Shown piece by piece: positions 21,374 to 33,449 of a stretch of DNA of 64,000 nt (positions are counted from its first letter, which is position 1; each line of letters begins with the position of its first letter). Location of the stretch: assembly GCF_000003815.2 (NCBI RefSeq), contig NC_049988.1:11562404-11626403 (forward strand), read 5' to 3'. Source of the DNA: Branchiostoma floridae (taxonomy: Eukaryota > Chordata > Leptocardii > Amphioxiformes > Branchiostomatidae). Under the pieces are notes generated by a model. That model had not been told where the DNA came from. It made no database searches and saw only the letters and a list, made by a program, of their open reading frames with translations. The position numbers were made by a program, and so were the translations under genes.

Positions 21374-24300
21374 TTAAGAAAAGACATAGTCGGAGATGTC
21401 CTTTTTCTGTTGAGTGATGATACGGTCATATAGAAAGTCTTCAGACACAATTGGCACCTGCAGAAAGACAGAGAAAAGTTGTTCACATCTTGCTGTCTCA
21501 CTGGTATACAGGTACATGTATAGAAAAAACAATACCAGAAAGACAGAGAAAAGTTATTCACATCGTGCTGTCTCATTGGTATACGTGTATACAGGTATAG
21601 AAAATATATTACCACCTTTACGCACCTTATTAGGGGATATTCTTTTATAACATAATCTCATTGTTGCCACAGATCAAGGTAGTAGGCCAGGCTAACATAC
21701 AATATAAATTTACATCAGAAAATTCTATCAACACAAATGAACTCTCCAATCTAACACATTGAGATGATGTATGCCTTACCTGTGCATTCTCCGCCAGGGA
21801 CACTTTTGTGGAGGGTGTTTCTCCTTTCATCTCCGAGGCAGACGCCACCAAGGTCACGCCTATGTACAGCTGCTGCTGGGTTGCTTTAAACACAAATATC
21901 TCATTAGTTTTACATCCTTCAAACAAGCTTTAACAATCTGTTGTGACGTTAGAACTTTGTGATGTTAGCATCATCTGATAACCATTTTCCTACGCAGAGA
22001 CATCCAAGGGCTCCTGCAAACCACCTGATGTCTGTACTCTGCTATCTCAACCGTCACCATCTCCACCTATTCTCTGATTGGCTGTTTTGTGGCAACGCCC
22101 ACAGGAACTGATGGTGACGGTTGAAATAGCAGAGTACAGACAGGAGGCGGTTTGCTGGTGCCCTTGGATGTCTCTGTGTAGGAGAATGCTGATAACAGGT
22201 GGCCACAAATCAATATGTCACCGAAAGCCAATTGCTTTTCACTGTTAGTGTCCTCTGGAAATCAAGTGAGAAAATATAACTTGAAAAATAGTCCATTTTC
22301 ATAATCAACAATTGATAACTGAGCTGCACGTCCTTTTAAAACACAAGCTAGACATCTTTCCATTGTATCATAACATTTGTGATAATCACAGGATGTCATT
22401 CTTAACTAAAATCAATGTTCCTTTCCTAATTGCAAGAGAATACATGTCATAATGAGTAAACATGCTGTCCAATTTTAAAGAACTCAAATACGAAACATGA
22501 AAATGTTCTCCCTTCAAAGACATTTCTTGTAGCATACCTGTTTTGCCGCCATGTTTAATGATGAGGTTGTAGATTTCAGAGTGCTTGTCTGCCAGCTTAC
22601 CCGCAAGGTGAAAGGTCATGCCAGTAAGGATCCTGTAACAGTAAACATAGTCGATTCATAACATTTTCAGTTTCTCACTCTATTCACAGTAAAAAAACTT
22701 CAAAGGGAGGCAAATAAGCTCTTAAAATACCCTTCTCTGGACCAAATGTACAGTTTCTAAATCAAAATATCCAAGGAAGTGTAATGATTCAAGAAATTAA
22801 TGTTAGTAAACATTGAAATCTCACTTGGTTGCTGGCATCTTGGCTGCAGTCTCGTACAGTTTCTTCATTTCATCAACACTCTTGGTTGCTTTGATACTTT
22901 TCTGTAGGAACACATTATGGAACAACATCTCCCACTGCACTTTACCACCGCACGGCTGCCGCACGGCTGCCGCACGGTGACCTGGTGACGGTGAAAATGC
23001 CGTGTTGTGTTTTCTGCCAGCCTGCCACAAATGTTTCAACTCCCCAAAAAATACAAGTCTCCAGTTTCTCTCTATCACAAAATTAAAACCCTGCAAACTT
23101 AAAGGCATTTTGTTGTCATCTTGCTATTTTAATTGCCGCAAAATGACGCCCACATACCTTGTATTTGAAGTCTCCCTGTGCATGAGTGTAGTGTAGGATG
23201 TAACATGGCAGGATGTGGTGTGAGTTGAAGATGATGAGTTCCTTTTTGTCAGGTGAGGTGTGTGAGTCGCTTCCCTTCATCAGGGGGCTGCCATGGATCA
23301 GGGACGAACACTGGTAAACCTGGGGGGGTGGGGTGGGGGGGACAGGGCAAATATGTCAGAAAAATTGATACACTATTTAAAGTTTGCTAACAGCTGCTGT
23401 CATATAGCCTGGTATCCAGCCGTGTTATAGCTCCCGAGTATCTTCTGTCCTCTCCTCTCCGAATTTGTGGAGAGGACAGAAGAGACTCGGGAGCTATATA
23501 TATGATACAGCTAGATACCAGGCTAGCTGTCATACACTTTGCAAAGATTTTGCCAGAGCCAAGTTATTATGTTGAAGAATTCTACTAACCTGTCAACTGA
23601 CAGATTAAAATGCATAACAATATTCAGTACCTTGCCTGGCAGCACCTGGCACAGCAGGATCCTGTTTCCCCCCTTGATGTACGGCATGGAGTAGGACGGG
23701 TACTCGCTGAAGTATACACCCTTACCGTACCAACCCGTATCTGTCGCATGCTTGAAACCTGATTCACCTGAAGGACGTGTACAATAATGGCAAGCATATT
23801 ATACCTTCAACTTCTAGATGTCTTGCTGTTGTGTTGCTAATGTACACAATTAAGTTTATTTTCTCACAGATATTTCTTTAACACTTAAAGTTGAATACAA
23901 TCATCTAGAAAGATAAAATGTTAGATCAGACTGAATAGGTCCTCTTAATTCTTTATCAATTGCCAATTTTAATCTATGTTAAACTTGGTCTTCGGACACA
24001 TGAGATTGTATTTTCTCCATTTCTTCTTCCCTTTGAAACAAATACGGCCAATGACCTGGAGAAAATGGATGTCACCATGTAAAGTAGACACCCTGAGGTG
24101 TTCCATTACATTATGTAGCAAGTGGTAGGATAGAATTTGAGGGGCTGGTCACCATATATATATATATATGTATAATACGAATGTGCTTGAGTAAGAATAA
24201 ATAATAGAGCAGTAGTTTGTGAGGCTACACTATGTGAAGGTAATATTGATATCATGTATTTGCTTGTCAAAATATTGCCTGATCTTGGAGTTGGAACATT

Positions 24301-27300
24301 GTGGTGTGTTCAGGATTTGAGCAACAGAAAGAAATACAAACATTTAAGGAACAAATGAAGAAACAAATGAGGCAAGCTGGCAAAGCAAATATTGAAAAGG
24401 ACTGGTTGTAGACCTGGTGCCTTAAACCCCAGGCTGGTGATAGGGTCGATGTTAGCCTGTGCTGTCCCATGGAAGGCCAACACTGGGTACGACAACATCT
24501 CTCCTCGCTTGTCTCTCAGGTCCTTCTGAGCTTGCCTGGAGAAAAATACATTTCAAAAACTTAATTATAACTGATTCATAATCATTTCTTGATGATATTT
24601 TGTTGTTCTGATGTAGTCCCATAGTACTTAATTGTCTATATAGCTAGTAGTTGTTATTGGTTGCCTTACCTTGTGCAATTGTTGAGCAATAAAGTTCATT
24701 CATGTATATCAACAAAAAGTATGCCCAGGTAGTTTTACCACCTTTTGATAATAGGATAGCCTCATGAACTCGGATTGCTAACAGTTTTAATGCTTGAACA
24801 GGAAGCACAATATGATAATATGTAGATATGCAATTTATGTCTAACTGGCAATAAGGTTAAATCAGGGTTTGAGGTGGTAAAAAGAGATACATGACTTACC
24901 TGAATCTTTTTACTACTTCAGGTGATACCACATACTCTACTTTAGTCACTCGATATCTGCAGATGAGATAAATACTGTGTCATTCACACATCAACATACA
25001 AAGATGTTAAGGTAGTAGAAAGGGGTAATGTTTGGAAGTGGCTTGTGATTGTATAATACCTTGTTGCAAGACGATAATCTATGCACAATTTCATGACGTC
25101 ATGATGACGAAATAAAAGAATTACAGGACTACATCCAATTCTTCAAATGTTATAGAACAAGAAGATCGGACTAGTAATGGGCAGAAATACTAACTAGCAA
25201 GAATATTGTAAATGTCAAATTGGAGTTCTCTAACATACAGTTATTTTCTAAGTCACAAACATTTAGATTATCACTTGAAAAGAAATACATGAAGAACAGT
25301 TACATGTACAAATTGACAAAAGTTCTTACCCGCTGCCTGCGTCTAAAAGTCTGTAGAACTGAGACTCTGCAAGTCGAAAATGAACCTGTAATACCGAAAC
25401 ATGCTGATGATGGGGGAAGCACAGGACTAAGTCATGAATTAAACGCTCAATGAATCTGTCATGCTGATTAACAACTAGATCTAACACCTCTAACCTGCAC
25501 TTCCTGTACTTTCTTCAACTCAGGTAAGTCTGGCCTTTGTGGTCATCTTCCCATTGTCACTCAAATAACTTCAGACACACACCAACCTAAACAAACTAAC
25601 AGACAAAACATACACTCCATACACTCCATACACAGAGTTAATAGGACTGCAAAAAAAGGGTTATCATTCCTGACCTGTGCAGCAGACCCTTCCTTGTACT
25701 GTCTCTCTGGTATCAGGGGGAACTTGGTGACCTCTGACTTCTCCAGGGCCTCTTTTTCACCTTCTACCAACAGCAGCCCTTCTGACAACTGAAAATAATA
25801 CAGTGTGAAAAAAAGATATAATAAAGACATGTTCCTTTATTCCGATACCCTTTATGATGATGTGATGGTGGTCATGCAATAATTTCATTTCATATCATAG
25901 TTTTTATTGATGGACGAATTGACCATGGAGCTGCTTTCATGACGAACAACTACCTCCTATATGCAGACCTACAAGACTCAGCAGTAGAGCTGTGCTACAA
26001 ATGCTAATGGAGGACAGGGATGCGTGGCATTAGTAATCCAGGCTTCCCAAGTTGGCATCCGATGATGTTCTTGAGGACATTTAGTTTTTGCAAAAAAGTA
26101 CATGTACAAGTAATTGTAATTTCAATGTCCCAAAAAGATTAGTGAAAACTTTCAATAACTTGACATAATCTTTGAATATCTGGCTGAGCATCATCACAGT
26201 AGCTTTACTGGAGTGCTCACAGAAAGAGTGTGACACAAAGTGACTCTTTGCCCCACCTCTTGTTGAAGTGTTTGTAGTTCCTTCTCTTTCCTCTCCATTT
26301 CCTTCTTAGTGTCCTGCAGCTCTTCCTCCAGCTTCTTCTTGGCCTCCACAGCTCTCTGGATCAGCGCTCGTCTCTCCTCCTCCGTCAGTTTGGAGTAGTT
26401 CTTCACCAGTCGTGTGGCATCACTGTCAGACTTCACCAGCGTGGATGCCTGATATATCCATGATTCACATTGTACTGATTAAAGTAAGAGGTTGGATGAT
26501 TCTGTGAGAATGGGTGTATCATTGTATTTAAAAGACTATTTTTGAGAATAGCAGCCAGTTTGACAGCCGCTCCTATCGACCATTGGAATGATGACAAAAG
26601 CTTCCGTTTACAGGTGCAGCATGTGAACGGTTTACACAATCATTCAAATAAAAAGGAGTTCAGGAATCGGAAGCGTCCAGATGTGTTTCCTTGCTATCCC
26701 TCCATTACTCCCTCGGTGACGAATTCTCGTCTCAGCGGTATTTCCAAAGAACCAAGGAAGAACATCTACATCTACCCTTGCTACAATTCTGCAGTACTGG
26801 TAGCTCTTAAGAATGAAATCAAGAACATGAAATTCTCGGTAACCTTTTCGTTCTCAGCCTCGCACTCTGCCAGTTCTGTGTCGGTGTCGTCGCTGTCCTG
26901 TGGCTCGCCGCCCGTGGTCGGGTGGGAGTACTGTGCGAAGTGCAGCAGGTTCTTCCGGTAACAGTTGGCGCCGTACTTACATGGCGGCAGGCCTGATGTG
27001 GAGGCAACAGCTGACAGGTCTGCTTTATCTACAGCCTGGAAAAGGTGGCACAAATGTGCATAAAATCGAATGTATGAAAAAAAGTCTCTCTATAATTGCA
27101 TAACCCACTACCTGAATGTTATCAACATATCTCCTTTTCAAATAACATTTTGCAAATTACATTATAGTATACAGAGGTAAATTATGCAACAACCACAATC
27201 ATTTCCTGAGTAACTTGACAAAGTTCAACTCAAGACTATTCCATGTCACAACAAGGTTTGTTATTTTATCATCATTTACAAAATAATGCTTTCAACACCT

Positions 27301-27658
27301 TGTAAATGTAACGGAATTGTCTAAAATGTTTTATATTTAAATTTCAATAAGTAAAAGCATATACTACAAAATCGCCACTTTGTACGTCTCTCTTTTTCTG
27401 TTTTTTCATCTTTCCTAGTCAAACAGTTACTCACATGGCCATGGTTCAACATGTGAAAAGTGGGAGGGGCGCTTACAACTATTTAGACCTACAGATCTTC
27501 TTTACCTGCGAAGTCTCCCCATCCTTTGGGTGGCGGAAGTCCTTAAAGTGTTGTGGGTTCTTCCTGTAACAAGACGCACCGTAAGGACACAGTGGCAGAG
27601 CGTCAGAATCAGAGGTTTTCAGTTTCTTGGCCGCAGGTCCTCCATCCATGGCGGCCAT
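21374..27658 (-). CDS. PBZ-PBZ-PARP-BRCT protein (putative ADP-ribosyltransferase)
   Basis: Thirteen exons (27658-27506, 27035-26844, 26448-26257, 25788-25675, 25385-25330, 24956-24900, 24535-24414, 23767-23631, 23319-23158, 22901-22825, 22632-22538, 21883-21780, 21457-21374) join in frame to 514 residues. Order: basic KKLK (11-14); PBZ finger 1 with C24, C30, H37, H43 in the CxYGxxCYRxNxxH form; PBZ finger 2 with C70, C76, H83, H89; acidic linker; coiled coil (about 128-179, rich in E/K); PARP catalytic core with His277 (FHGT), Tyr314 (GKGVYFS) and Glu368 (KKELIIFN), the H-Y-E triad of polymer-forming enzymes; BRCT (about 421-514) with HLAGKL, HGGK and IVSEDFLYDRI, the last like the PARP1 BRCT. 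It probably binds poly(ADP-ribose) and transfers ADP-ribose in the nucleus. Activity is inferred. No vertebrate protein of this order is known to me. Confidence 0.88.
21457..21602. repeat. Tandem duplication, about 70-bp unit, next to the last PARP exon
   Basis: Two direct copies built on CAGAAAGACAGAGAAAAGTT lie side by side, each continuing CACATC.TGCTGTCTCA.TGGTATAC. They start at the acceptor of the terminal exon and fill the intron beside it. Confidence 0.7.
21988..22183. mobile_element. 196-bp fold-back element in a PARP-gene intron
   Basis: TCCTACGCAGAGACATCCAA at the left pairs with TTGGATGTCTCTGTGTAGGA at the right with one mismatch. Inner arms around CTGTACTCTGCTAT and the opposing ATAGCAGAGTACAG continue the stem. 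TGATAAC occurs a short distance outside each end (left and right), but the spacing is not that of a clean target duplication. There is no ORF. Confidence 0.7.
23405..23525. mobile_element. MITE with TAGCCTGGTATC ends and perfect 9-bp target duplication
   Basis: A 121-bp element with ends TAGCCTGGTATC and GATACCAGGCTA folds on itself through CTCCCGAGT and ACTCGGGAG. The exact direct repeat GCTGTCATA stands at 23396-23404 and 23526-23534. It lies in an intron of the PARP gene. A left-end fragment of the same family occurs at about 59272-59325. Confidence 0.85.
24159..24170. repeat. Short AT dinucleotide run
   Basis: A short (TA)n tract in an intron of the PBZ-PARP gene. Simple repeat, no further meaning seen. 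Confidence 0.6.
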
Positions 27659-29079
27659 GTTTGTTGTGATGGGAGTGACCTCAGGTAACCCCGGGCATGT
27701 CTGGGCGGCAGCGTGACGTCACCAACGCGTAATGGCTAAATATACATGTACATGTATGTGTAAATGAAGAAAAGAAAACACGGAATAATAGGATATGAAC
27801 TGCAATGACAAGTCCATCACATTTTCGTATCAAACAGAACGTCTGAAGTCAGAAAGTAGGCACCTGCCAATGTCTAGTACACCTGTCACTATATCTGCAG
27901 TTGTCAAGAAGTCCGCTAGAGACCCCTTCTAAACAGAGGTGACAATACAGCATGTGGTCTCTTTCTGACTGCGTTGCGCAATGGTAGAAAAACGCTGACA
28001 AGACAACCATTTCCTTTCACGGTACTTCACTCGGGGAATGAATTTGTTTTTGCCAACTACGGAGCAGTAAAAACAAACACATCTGAAAAACACGTGAACT
28101 CCTAGGGGCAAGGACAAGGAAATGCTGACTTGACATGTTCTTTTTTTTCTTGGACGGATCCCCAAATGACGAATGAAGCCAAAGCAACAAGTGTGATACA
28201 ATGGTCTTGAACTTTATCCATCTTAGGCTTGCTACCAGGATGAAAGTTACCGTTACGTCCCAGAAATCGGGACATTTTCATACCCTGCTGGGAAGGAAAA
28301 CACCGTTACCTGGAATGAACCTACAAGTCTTTCAACACTGACGGTTTCGGCCTTGGCAACAGGATCCGATGAAAGTGCTGAGTGGACGAAAATCTTGTCA
28401 ACATGTTTTTGGGACTTAAAACTCCGTAACAAGTCACCCCATCACGCAAACATCATGTTGCTTCGACATCAAAATCTTGAAGGTGGTTTAGAAGTAGTTA
28501 AACGTTTTCTTTGCTGTTCACCTCTAGTACTTCCAAATTTCATGTACTTTTAATAGATTTAAATGCCTTTGAAATATCAAAAGGTGATCACTAAGAATCT
28601 TACACAACTAATTTTGTCTCCGTTACTCCGTTGCCTCTTGGAATAACAAAATTTGAAATATGGAACAAGTTGTAGGATTTGGAAACAAAATCGATCTGTT
28701 TGTGATAAGAGAGCACTTAGAGACCGCCTTTTGGTAGAGAAAGTTCCACACTTAGAGACAGTATTTTGGTCGAGAAAGTTCTCTTCTAACTAAGACTTCA
28801 AGACTATAATGTCAGTATTTCATCTCCCTTTGATATTCAAGCCTGTACACAATGAAAATAAATCAAATTTAAAGCTCTGATTACATAACCCTGAAAGGCA
28901 CCTTGGTCAAGGCAACCTTTGATCGAAACGCTATCTGGCATTGACCTTCTGAGGTTAGCTATAGGGACGGACCAGGAAATATCTTGGAGTGGTCTGTCAG
29001 ATTGCAGAAAAAAAGAGCTTGAAGAAAAATTAAAGCACAACAAACCTGGCGAAGGATGGACATACATATGGGGAAAGTA

Positions 29080-29238
29080 TAATCTCCAAGTAGATCCTTC
29101 GGCAGCATAAGATAGTATCAAAAGCTGGCAGAGGAGTGAAGCCTGCTTAGGAGTAAATGGACACCTTTTTGCTGACTACACTCCTTGACCTGCAGTTTGG
29201 TACCATCTCATGCCATTGTAGGATCTGCTTGAAGAATA
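29080..29238. mobile_element. MITE of the TAATCTCCAAG family with perfect 9-bp target duplication
   Basis: A 159-bp element starts TAATCTCCAAGTAGATCC and ends GGATCTGCTTGAAGAATA. The direct repeat GGGAAAGTA flanks it exactly (29071-29079 and 29239-29247). The interior contains ATAAGATAGTATCAAAAGCT, shared with the copies at 37709 and 52272. Confidence 0.85.
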
Positions 29239-30339
29239 GGGAAAGTACTAGTATACCATAAAGTTACCATCATCCCATTGAATTGCAAGTTGTTTTTTTT
29301 TACACAAGTTTCGTCATTTTCACTCCCTTACTAACTCAACTCCCTTCCAACGATTAATCCCTTTCACCTTGCCAGGCACGGTATATTGTTAAGTTAATGA
29401 TGTTTGCAGATATTGCCGTTCTGCACGTTCTCAGAAGTACTATAGAACGGACGTGTGTGGGAGGGGGGTCAAACATGGGGCACGTTCAATGTGTTCACAA
29501 GGCTGTAATTCAAATAGTAACCAAAATATGTCACGTATACGTTCCATAGGAGGGATATGCCATTGAAAATTATGATGGTAATAAAGATACAGGTTTAATG
29601 TTAGATAGAAATACAGAGAAGCGCCTTCTATCTTCACTACTGAAATGATGATTGATACATCGACAAATCTAAGTTTACTTCTGTATTTTGAAAAAAAAAT
29701 TCTTTAGTAATACATGTACTAGTGCGTTCGTGGTAAAGTTACCTCAGACATTAGAGTAATCATTAACGTAACCGTATCGCCTGTGACTTGCAATATTTAG
29801 ATGTTGACAATTGTACTTAAATGACAGGCCCTGTGTCAACTAGTCTATGACAACGTCTGGTATTAAAGCCTGGCACTTTGGAGACTCAGAGTATAGGTCA
29901 AAGTAAATCAATTAAGTCTGTATCTGCGATATACTGTTGTTAAAATATCAAAATGTATAAAGCCTTTGAATCAACACTATCATTTCAAATAGAAATTGGT
30001 TCACTCTTATAGAACAGTCACATGTACGTTTTTGACACAGTTTGACATCATGTGCCACGTATACCCATTGATGAACAAACTTTTAACAACTTGGTCAGTA
30101 TGCTTCCATGTAACGATTTCTATTGTAGAGAAAGTTGTTTCCTTTTTATTTGCAAGGCATATGTGTGATCAAAGGTGACTTAGCTTAGCTTTTTTACATG
30201 TACTTGCTGTTGTAAGCAAATTTGGACGATCTACGTTGTTGATTGACAGGCAGCTCATGTCAGCTCGTGTTGGCAAGCTCAGATTGTAGTGCTATAGTAC
30301 GGACTCCAAAGGACACTTGGCAAGACAATATAGTATTCT

Positions 30340-30650
30340 TTGTCGAGTTGGCAGATCTAGTTCATTGGACTTCAGAACCGGTTCTACCCTGATTTTGCCG
30401 GATAGAGGTCACCTTTTATGGGCTGCGGAGTCAGATGATCTCGGCTTATCAGTTAAAATTGTTTGTCGTGTATGTAGAGTTCATTGACCTCAAAAGCCGG
30501 TTCTATCCATTAATTTGGACAGTAGGGTTGACCTAACTACTGATTAAGGGGCTAGAAAACAAGTAATGATAGAGTATATGGTGTTGAACAATGTTGTTTG
30601 AGTTCATCGAACTGAAAAGGCGTGTAGTCTGATTTTTTGACGAGGCTGTC
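30340..30650 (+). repeat. Three diverged tandem units of about 120 bp
   Basis: The blocks AGTTCATTGGACTTCAGAAC, AGTTCATTGACCTCAAAAGC and AGTTCATCGAACTGAAAAGG recur at about 30357, 30478 and 30600, each followed by related GGTTCTA and GATTTT text. Divergence is high, so the array is old or only a chance-extended duplication. Confidence 0.45.
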
Positions 30651-30679
30651 CGGTAAATTTGCATACATGTTAATTAGGA

Positions 30680-30857
30680 TACAGTGGAAGTCAGTTAATT
30701 GCACAACGGATTAACGTACACTTCTGTTAACTGCACGGAATCCCAAAATCCCAAACCGGTGCGGTCCAGCTAGATAACTTCGCATTATTGCACCAGCCGG
30801 ACAATTGCACCAAATTCACTGGCAAATAGGCCTTGCAATTAAGCGGCTTGTACTGTA
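30680..30857. mobile_element. Tigger/pogo-like non-autonomous element
   Basis: The left end TACAGTGGAAGTCAGTTAAT and right end ATTAAGCGGCTTGTACTGTA are imperfect inverted repeats. They match the general CAGT-start, TTAAT-containing form of Tigger/pogo termini. TA borders fit a TA target site. The 178-bp interior has no ORF. The superfamily label is inference. Confidence 0.55.
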
Positions 30858-31630
30858 TTAAGCTTTATTCTATACCTTTAGATCTATTGTACTTTGTGTA
30901 ATAGTTGTTGCCATAGATTGTACCATGTTAACGTGCAATAAAGTTCTTCTGTATGGGCTGTGGGCAAACGGGTACTAGTGATTGCGTAACTCGTAACTCG
31001 TGAACATTTCTGGAATGCCTCAGATATGCTTGTACTTACAGAAGCTTCCTTACTATCTCAGTTTGTGCTGTAACGTTACCATTTACTACGATGCCACGAT
31101 CAACATCACAGGCTAATATATACATATATATCAACGTTATATGTAACGTTATGAAACGTTGGGTTATCGACACAAGACGTATGACAATACAAGTCTACTA
31201 CTTTGCTAATAACGTTACATGTACGTTAAAATAGTATCTGTCACTTTCTACTTCTAACCAAAGATACTAGTAGCTGAATCGTTTTCCAATCCGGGGCATA
31301 TTACTTCATAGCTATTATAGGGAAGAAAATGAAGTATTTGACATATGCATCAGACCAAGGGCGTTCTACATAACGTTCTTGATCAGACCTTTCATTTTCG
31401 AGACAATGATATATTAGCTGCATTTCCTCCCCTGTGTTTGGAAACCGGCGACGACCTTCAGAGAGAACGGGAGTGTTTCAGTGACTCCAAACTGGCAACA
31501 TCCCAAGACATTTATGGGAGTCAATTGTTTGGCACTGGTTACACTTTATAGTGAGGTCGCAAGGACATCTAAGTCCAAAGTAAAACTCACACAAAATTAT
31601 TTGATACTCATATTCTCTCTCCCTTCCGTC

Positions 31631-31680
31631 ACACACACACACACACACTCACACACGTGCACACACATACACCCCCCCCC
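31631..31680. repeat. CA-rich microsatellite and C run
   Basis: An interrupted (CA)n tract is followed by a run of C. Simple sequence repeat; a likely polymorphic site. Confidence 0.9.
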
Positions 31681-33391
31681 CTTCATTCGCGACCATGACG
31701 TAAAAACATGATACAGCAAAATTTTTCACTTCGGAAGGGCAAAGAGCAGTTTGACTTTCGCTGGGCACAGGGCAAAACAGTTAAACACAATGAGTCTGTC
31801 TGGTTTGAATTGGAGATAAACAACTTTGCTGAGTCGTAAAAACTGTTCCGCGTGTCAGCAAACTCGGCTTTTTCTTCCACTGTTCTAGACTATCATTTAA
31901 CTACGCTGGCTACAAGAATTACCACGGGCCATTACTGACCGAAGGGGGCCAAGTACATATCTACAAACGACAAGGAAATTTGTATGGGGTAGTCGGGCCA
32001 TCGTCCAAGGTAGTGTGACCCTGCCTAGCCTTGCCAACTATTCACCATATTTTTGTGCCAAATTCTTCTTTACATAACATTCTTTAGAAATGTATTTGTA
32101 CTACAGGCACAGAGGCGGTCCGAAGCTCGTCTGGCGATTTATTTTGTCGACGACAAATTTTTCTCGCTGATCGATGTCAAAGTTTGTGAGTTTGGATGAA
32201 ATCGCCCCAAAAAAGTTTGATTTGTTTCCAAGCTACGAAAAAACGGCCCCGGCAGTCTCCATGACATCGTGTAGAGAGATCTTGGCGCATTGTAACTACC
32301 TGTCAAAGTGCTGAATAGCTTGTTAGAACAAACAAGTTTATCACATTCTAGGCGCCAAAGAATCGATAAACGGCTAAAGGGCCTTGGAGGTTAGACGGAC
32401 TGACCTAGTGACAGGAGGTCACAAATCATACATATTACAGGGGGTATTTTATGATGTATTTTGAGGCCGCTAACTGGCGGTACGATACAAGTTTGAGCAA
32501 GGCCTTGCACTGACTGTGACCGAGCGCTTTGCCGGATGACATCATAATCAGACGACCTTCTCAGTGTCACTTCTTCTACCCGGTGTGACAACGAAAAGTC
32601 TAAATCTTGTCGTTTTTGAGGGGCTGGGCGATTGGGAGTGTGGACTTTTAGGAATGACAAAAGGGAATAATCTCATTAGACACAGAATTAACTCTGAATT
32701 TTTGCATACAAAGTGAATTTGAGGACCACATGGAGGGGAGGGGTTCCCAGAAATTGGGACCTGTCCAGTGTACGTGCCGAATGGCATATGGCCATATTTG
32801 GTTCGGTTAACTTAATCAAGCAGATCTCCGAAATATTGTAATCACATCAAAGCATCAAAATCTACTATCTTTGGATTTGCCTACTATTTAGAGTCAAAAT
32901 ACCCCTTCCACCACAAGTAGTTTCAAAAGACTAAGTACTTAAAACACCTCGTCCCATGATGCAGCCATTATACTAGCGCCCTTGATACCATGACCTCCAA
33001 GCACTTCCGATGTTGAAACAGAACCACTGAGAAATTTCGCAACTAATAAATATACATGCGGTAAACTTGACAGGAACGTAATAATTTACTGACAGTGTTG
33101 TTGATATCAAGGAGGCTTTCTATATAACCTTCTTGTTGATATTAAAATTAAAAAAGAAAGATATATAGACTGTTTGTTATATTCTCCAATAGAATAAAAC
33201 AACTATGCCGAATATAAAATACTAGCTTGTCAGCGGCTTTTATTGCATTTCCAAGTCAACAATAATGAATCGCAAAAATGCTAACGTCAGGTTTTTTTTC
33301 TACCCACCAACCCAGTGGTAGAAAGTAACAGGATGTATGCAAAGGGTCCCACGGGAGAGGGTGTTACATGTTCTTAATATGGGCACCCGCT

Positions 33392-33401
33392 CCATATAAG
33401 G
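33392..33401. promoter_or_regulatory. CArG box (SRF-type) upstream of the BRICHOS gene
   Basis: CCATATAAGG fits CC(A/T)6GG exactly and lies about 60 bp upstream of the CCAAT/TATA pair. SRF/MADS factors bind such sites in muscle and immediate-early promoters. Function here is inferred from position. Confidence 0.5.
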
Positions 33402-33449
33402 AGCCATGACGTAACAAACTGTCTGCTGGGGGTCTTCCCAGAATGTGGA

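Noticed and set aside
26542-26961. 139-codon open frame on the plus strand
   Set aside because: It overlaps antisense to the second PBZ exon and an intron of the minus-strand gene, and shows no domain or codon pattern of its own.
28900-29110. 63-codon open frame ending near a MITE
   Set aside because: No family motif was recognised, and the frame runs into the TAATCTCC element. It may be a remnant of a retroelement, but no reverse transcriptase or gag signature is visible.
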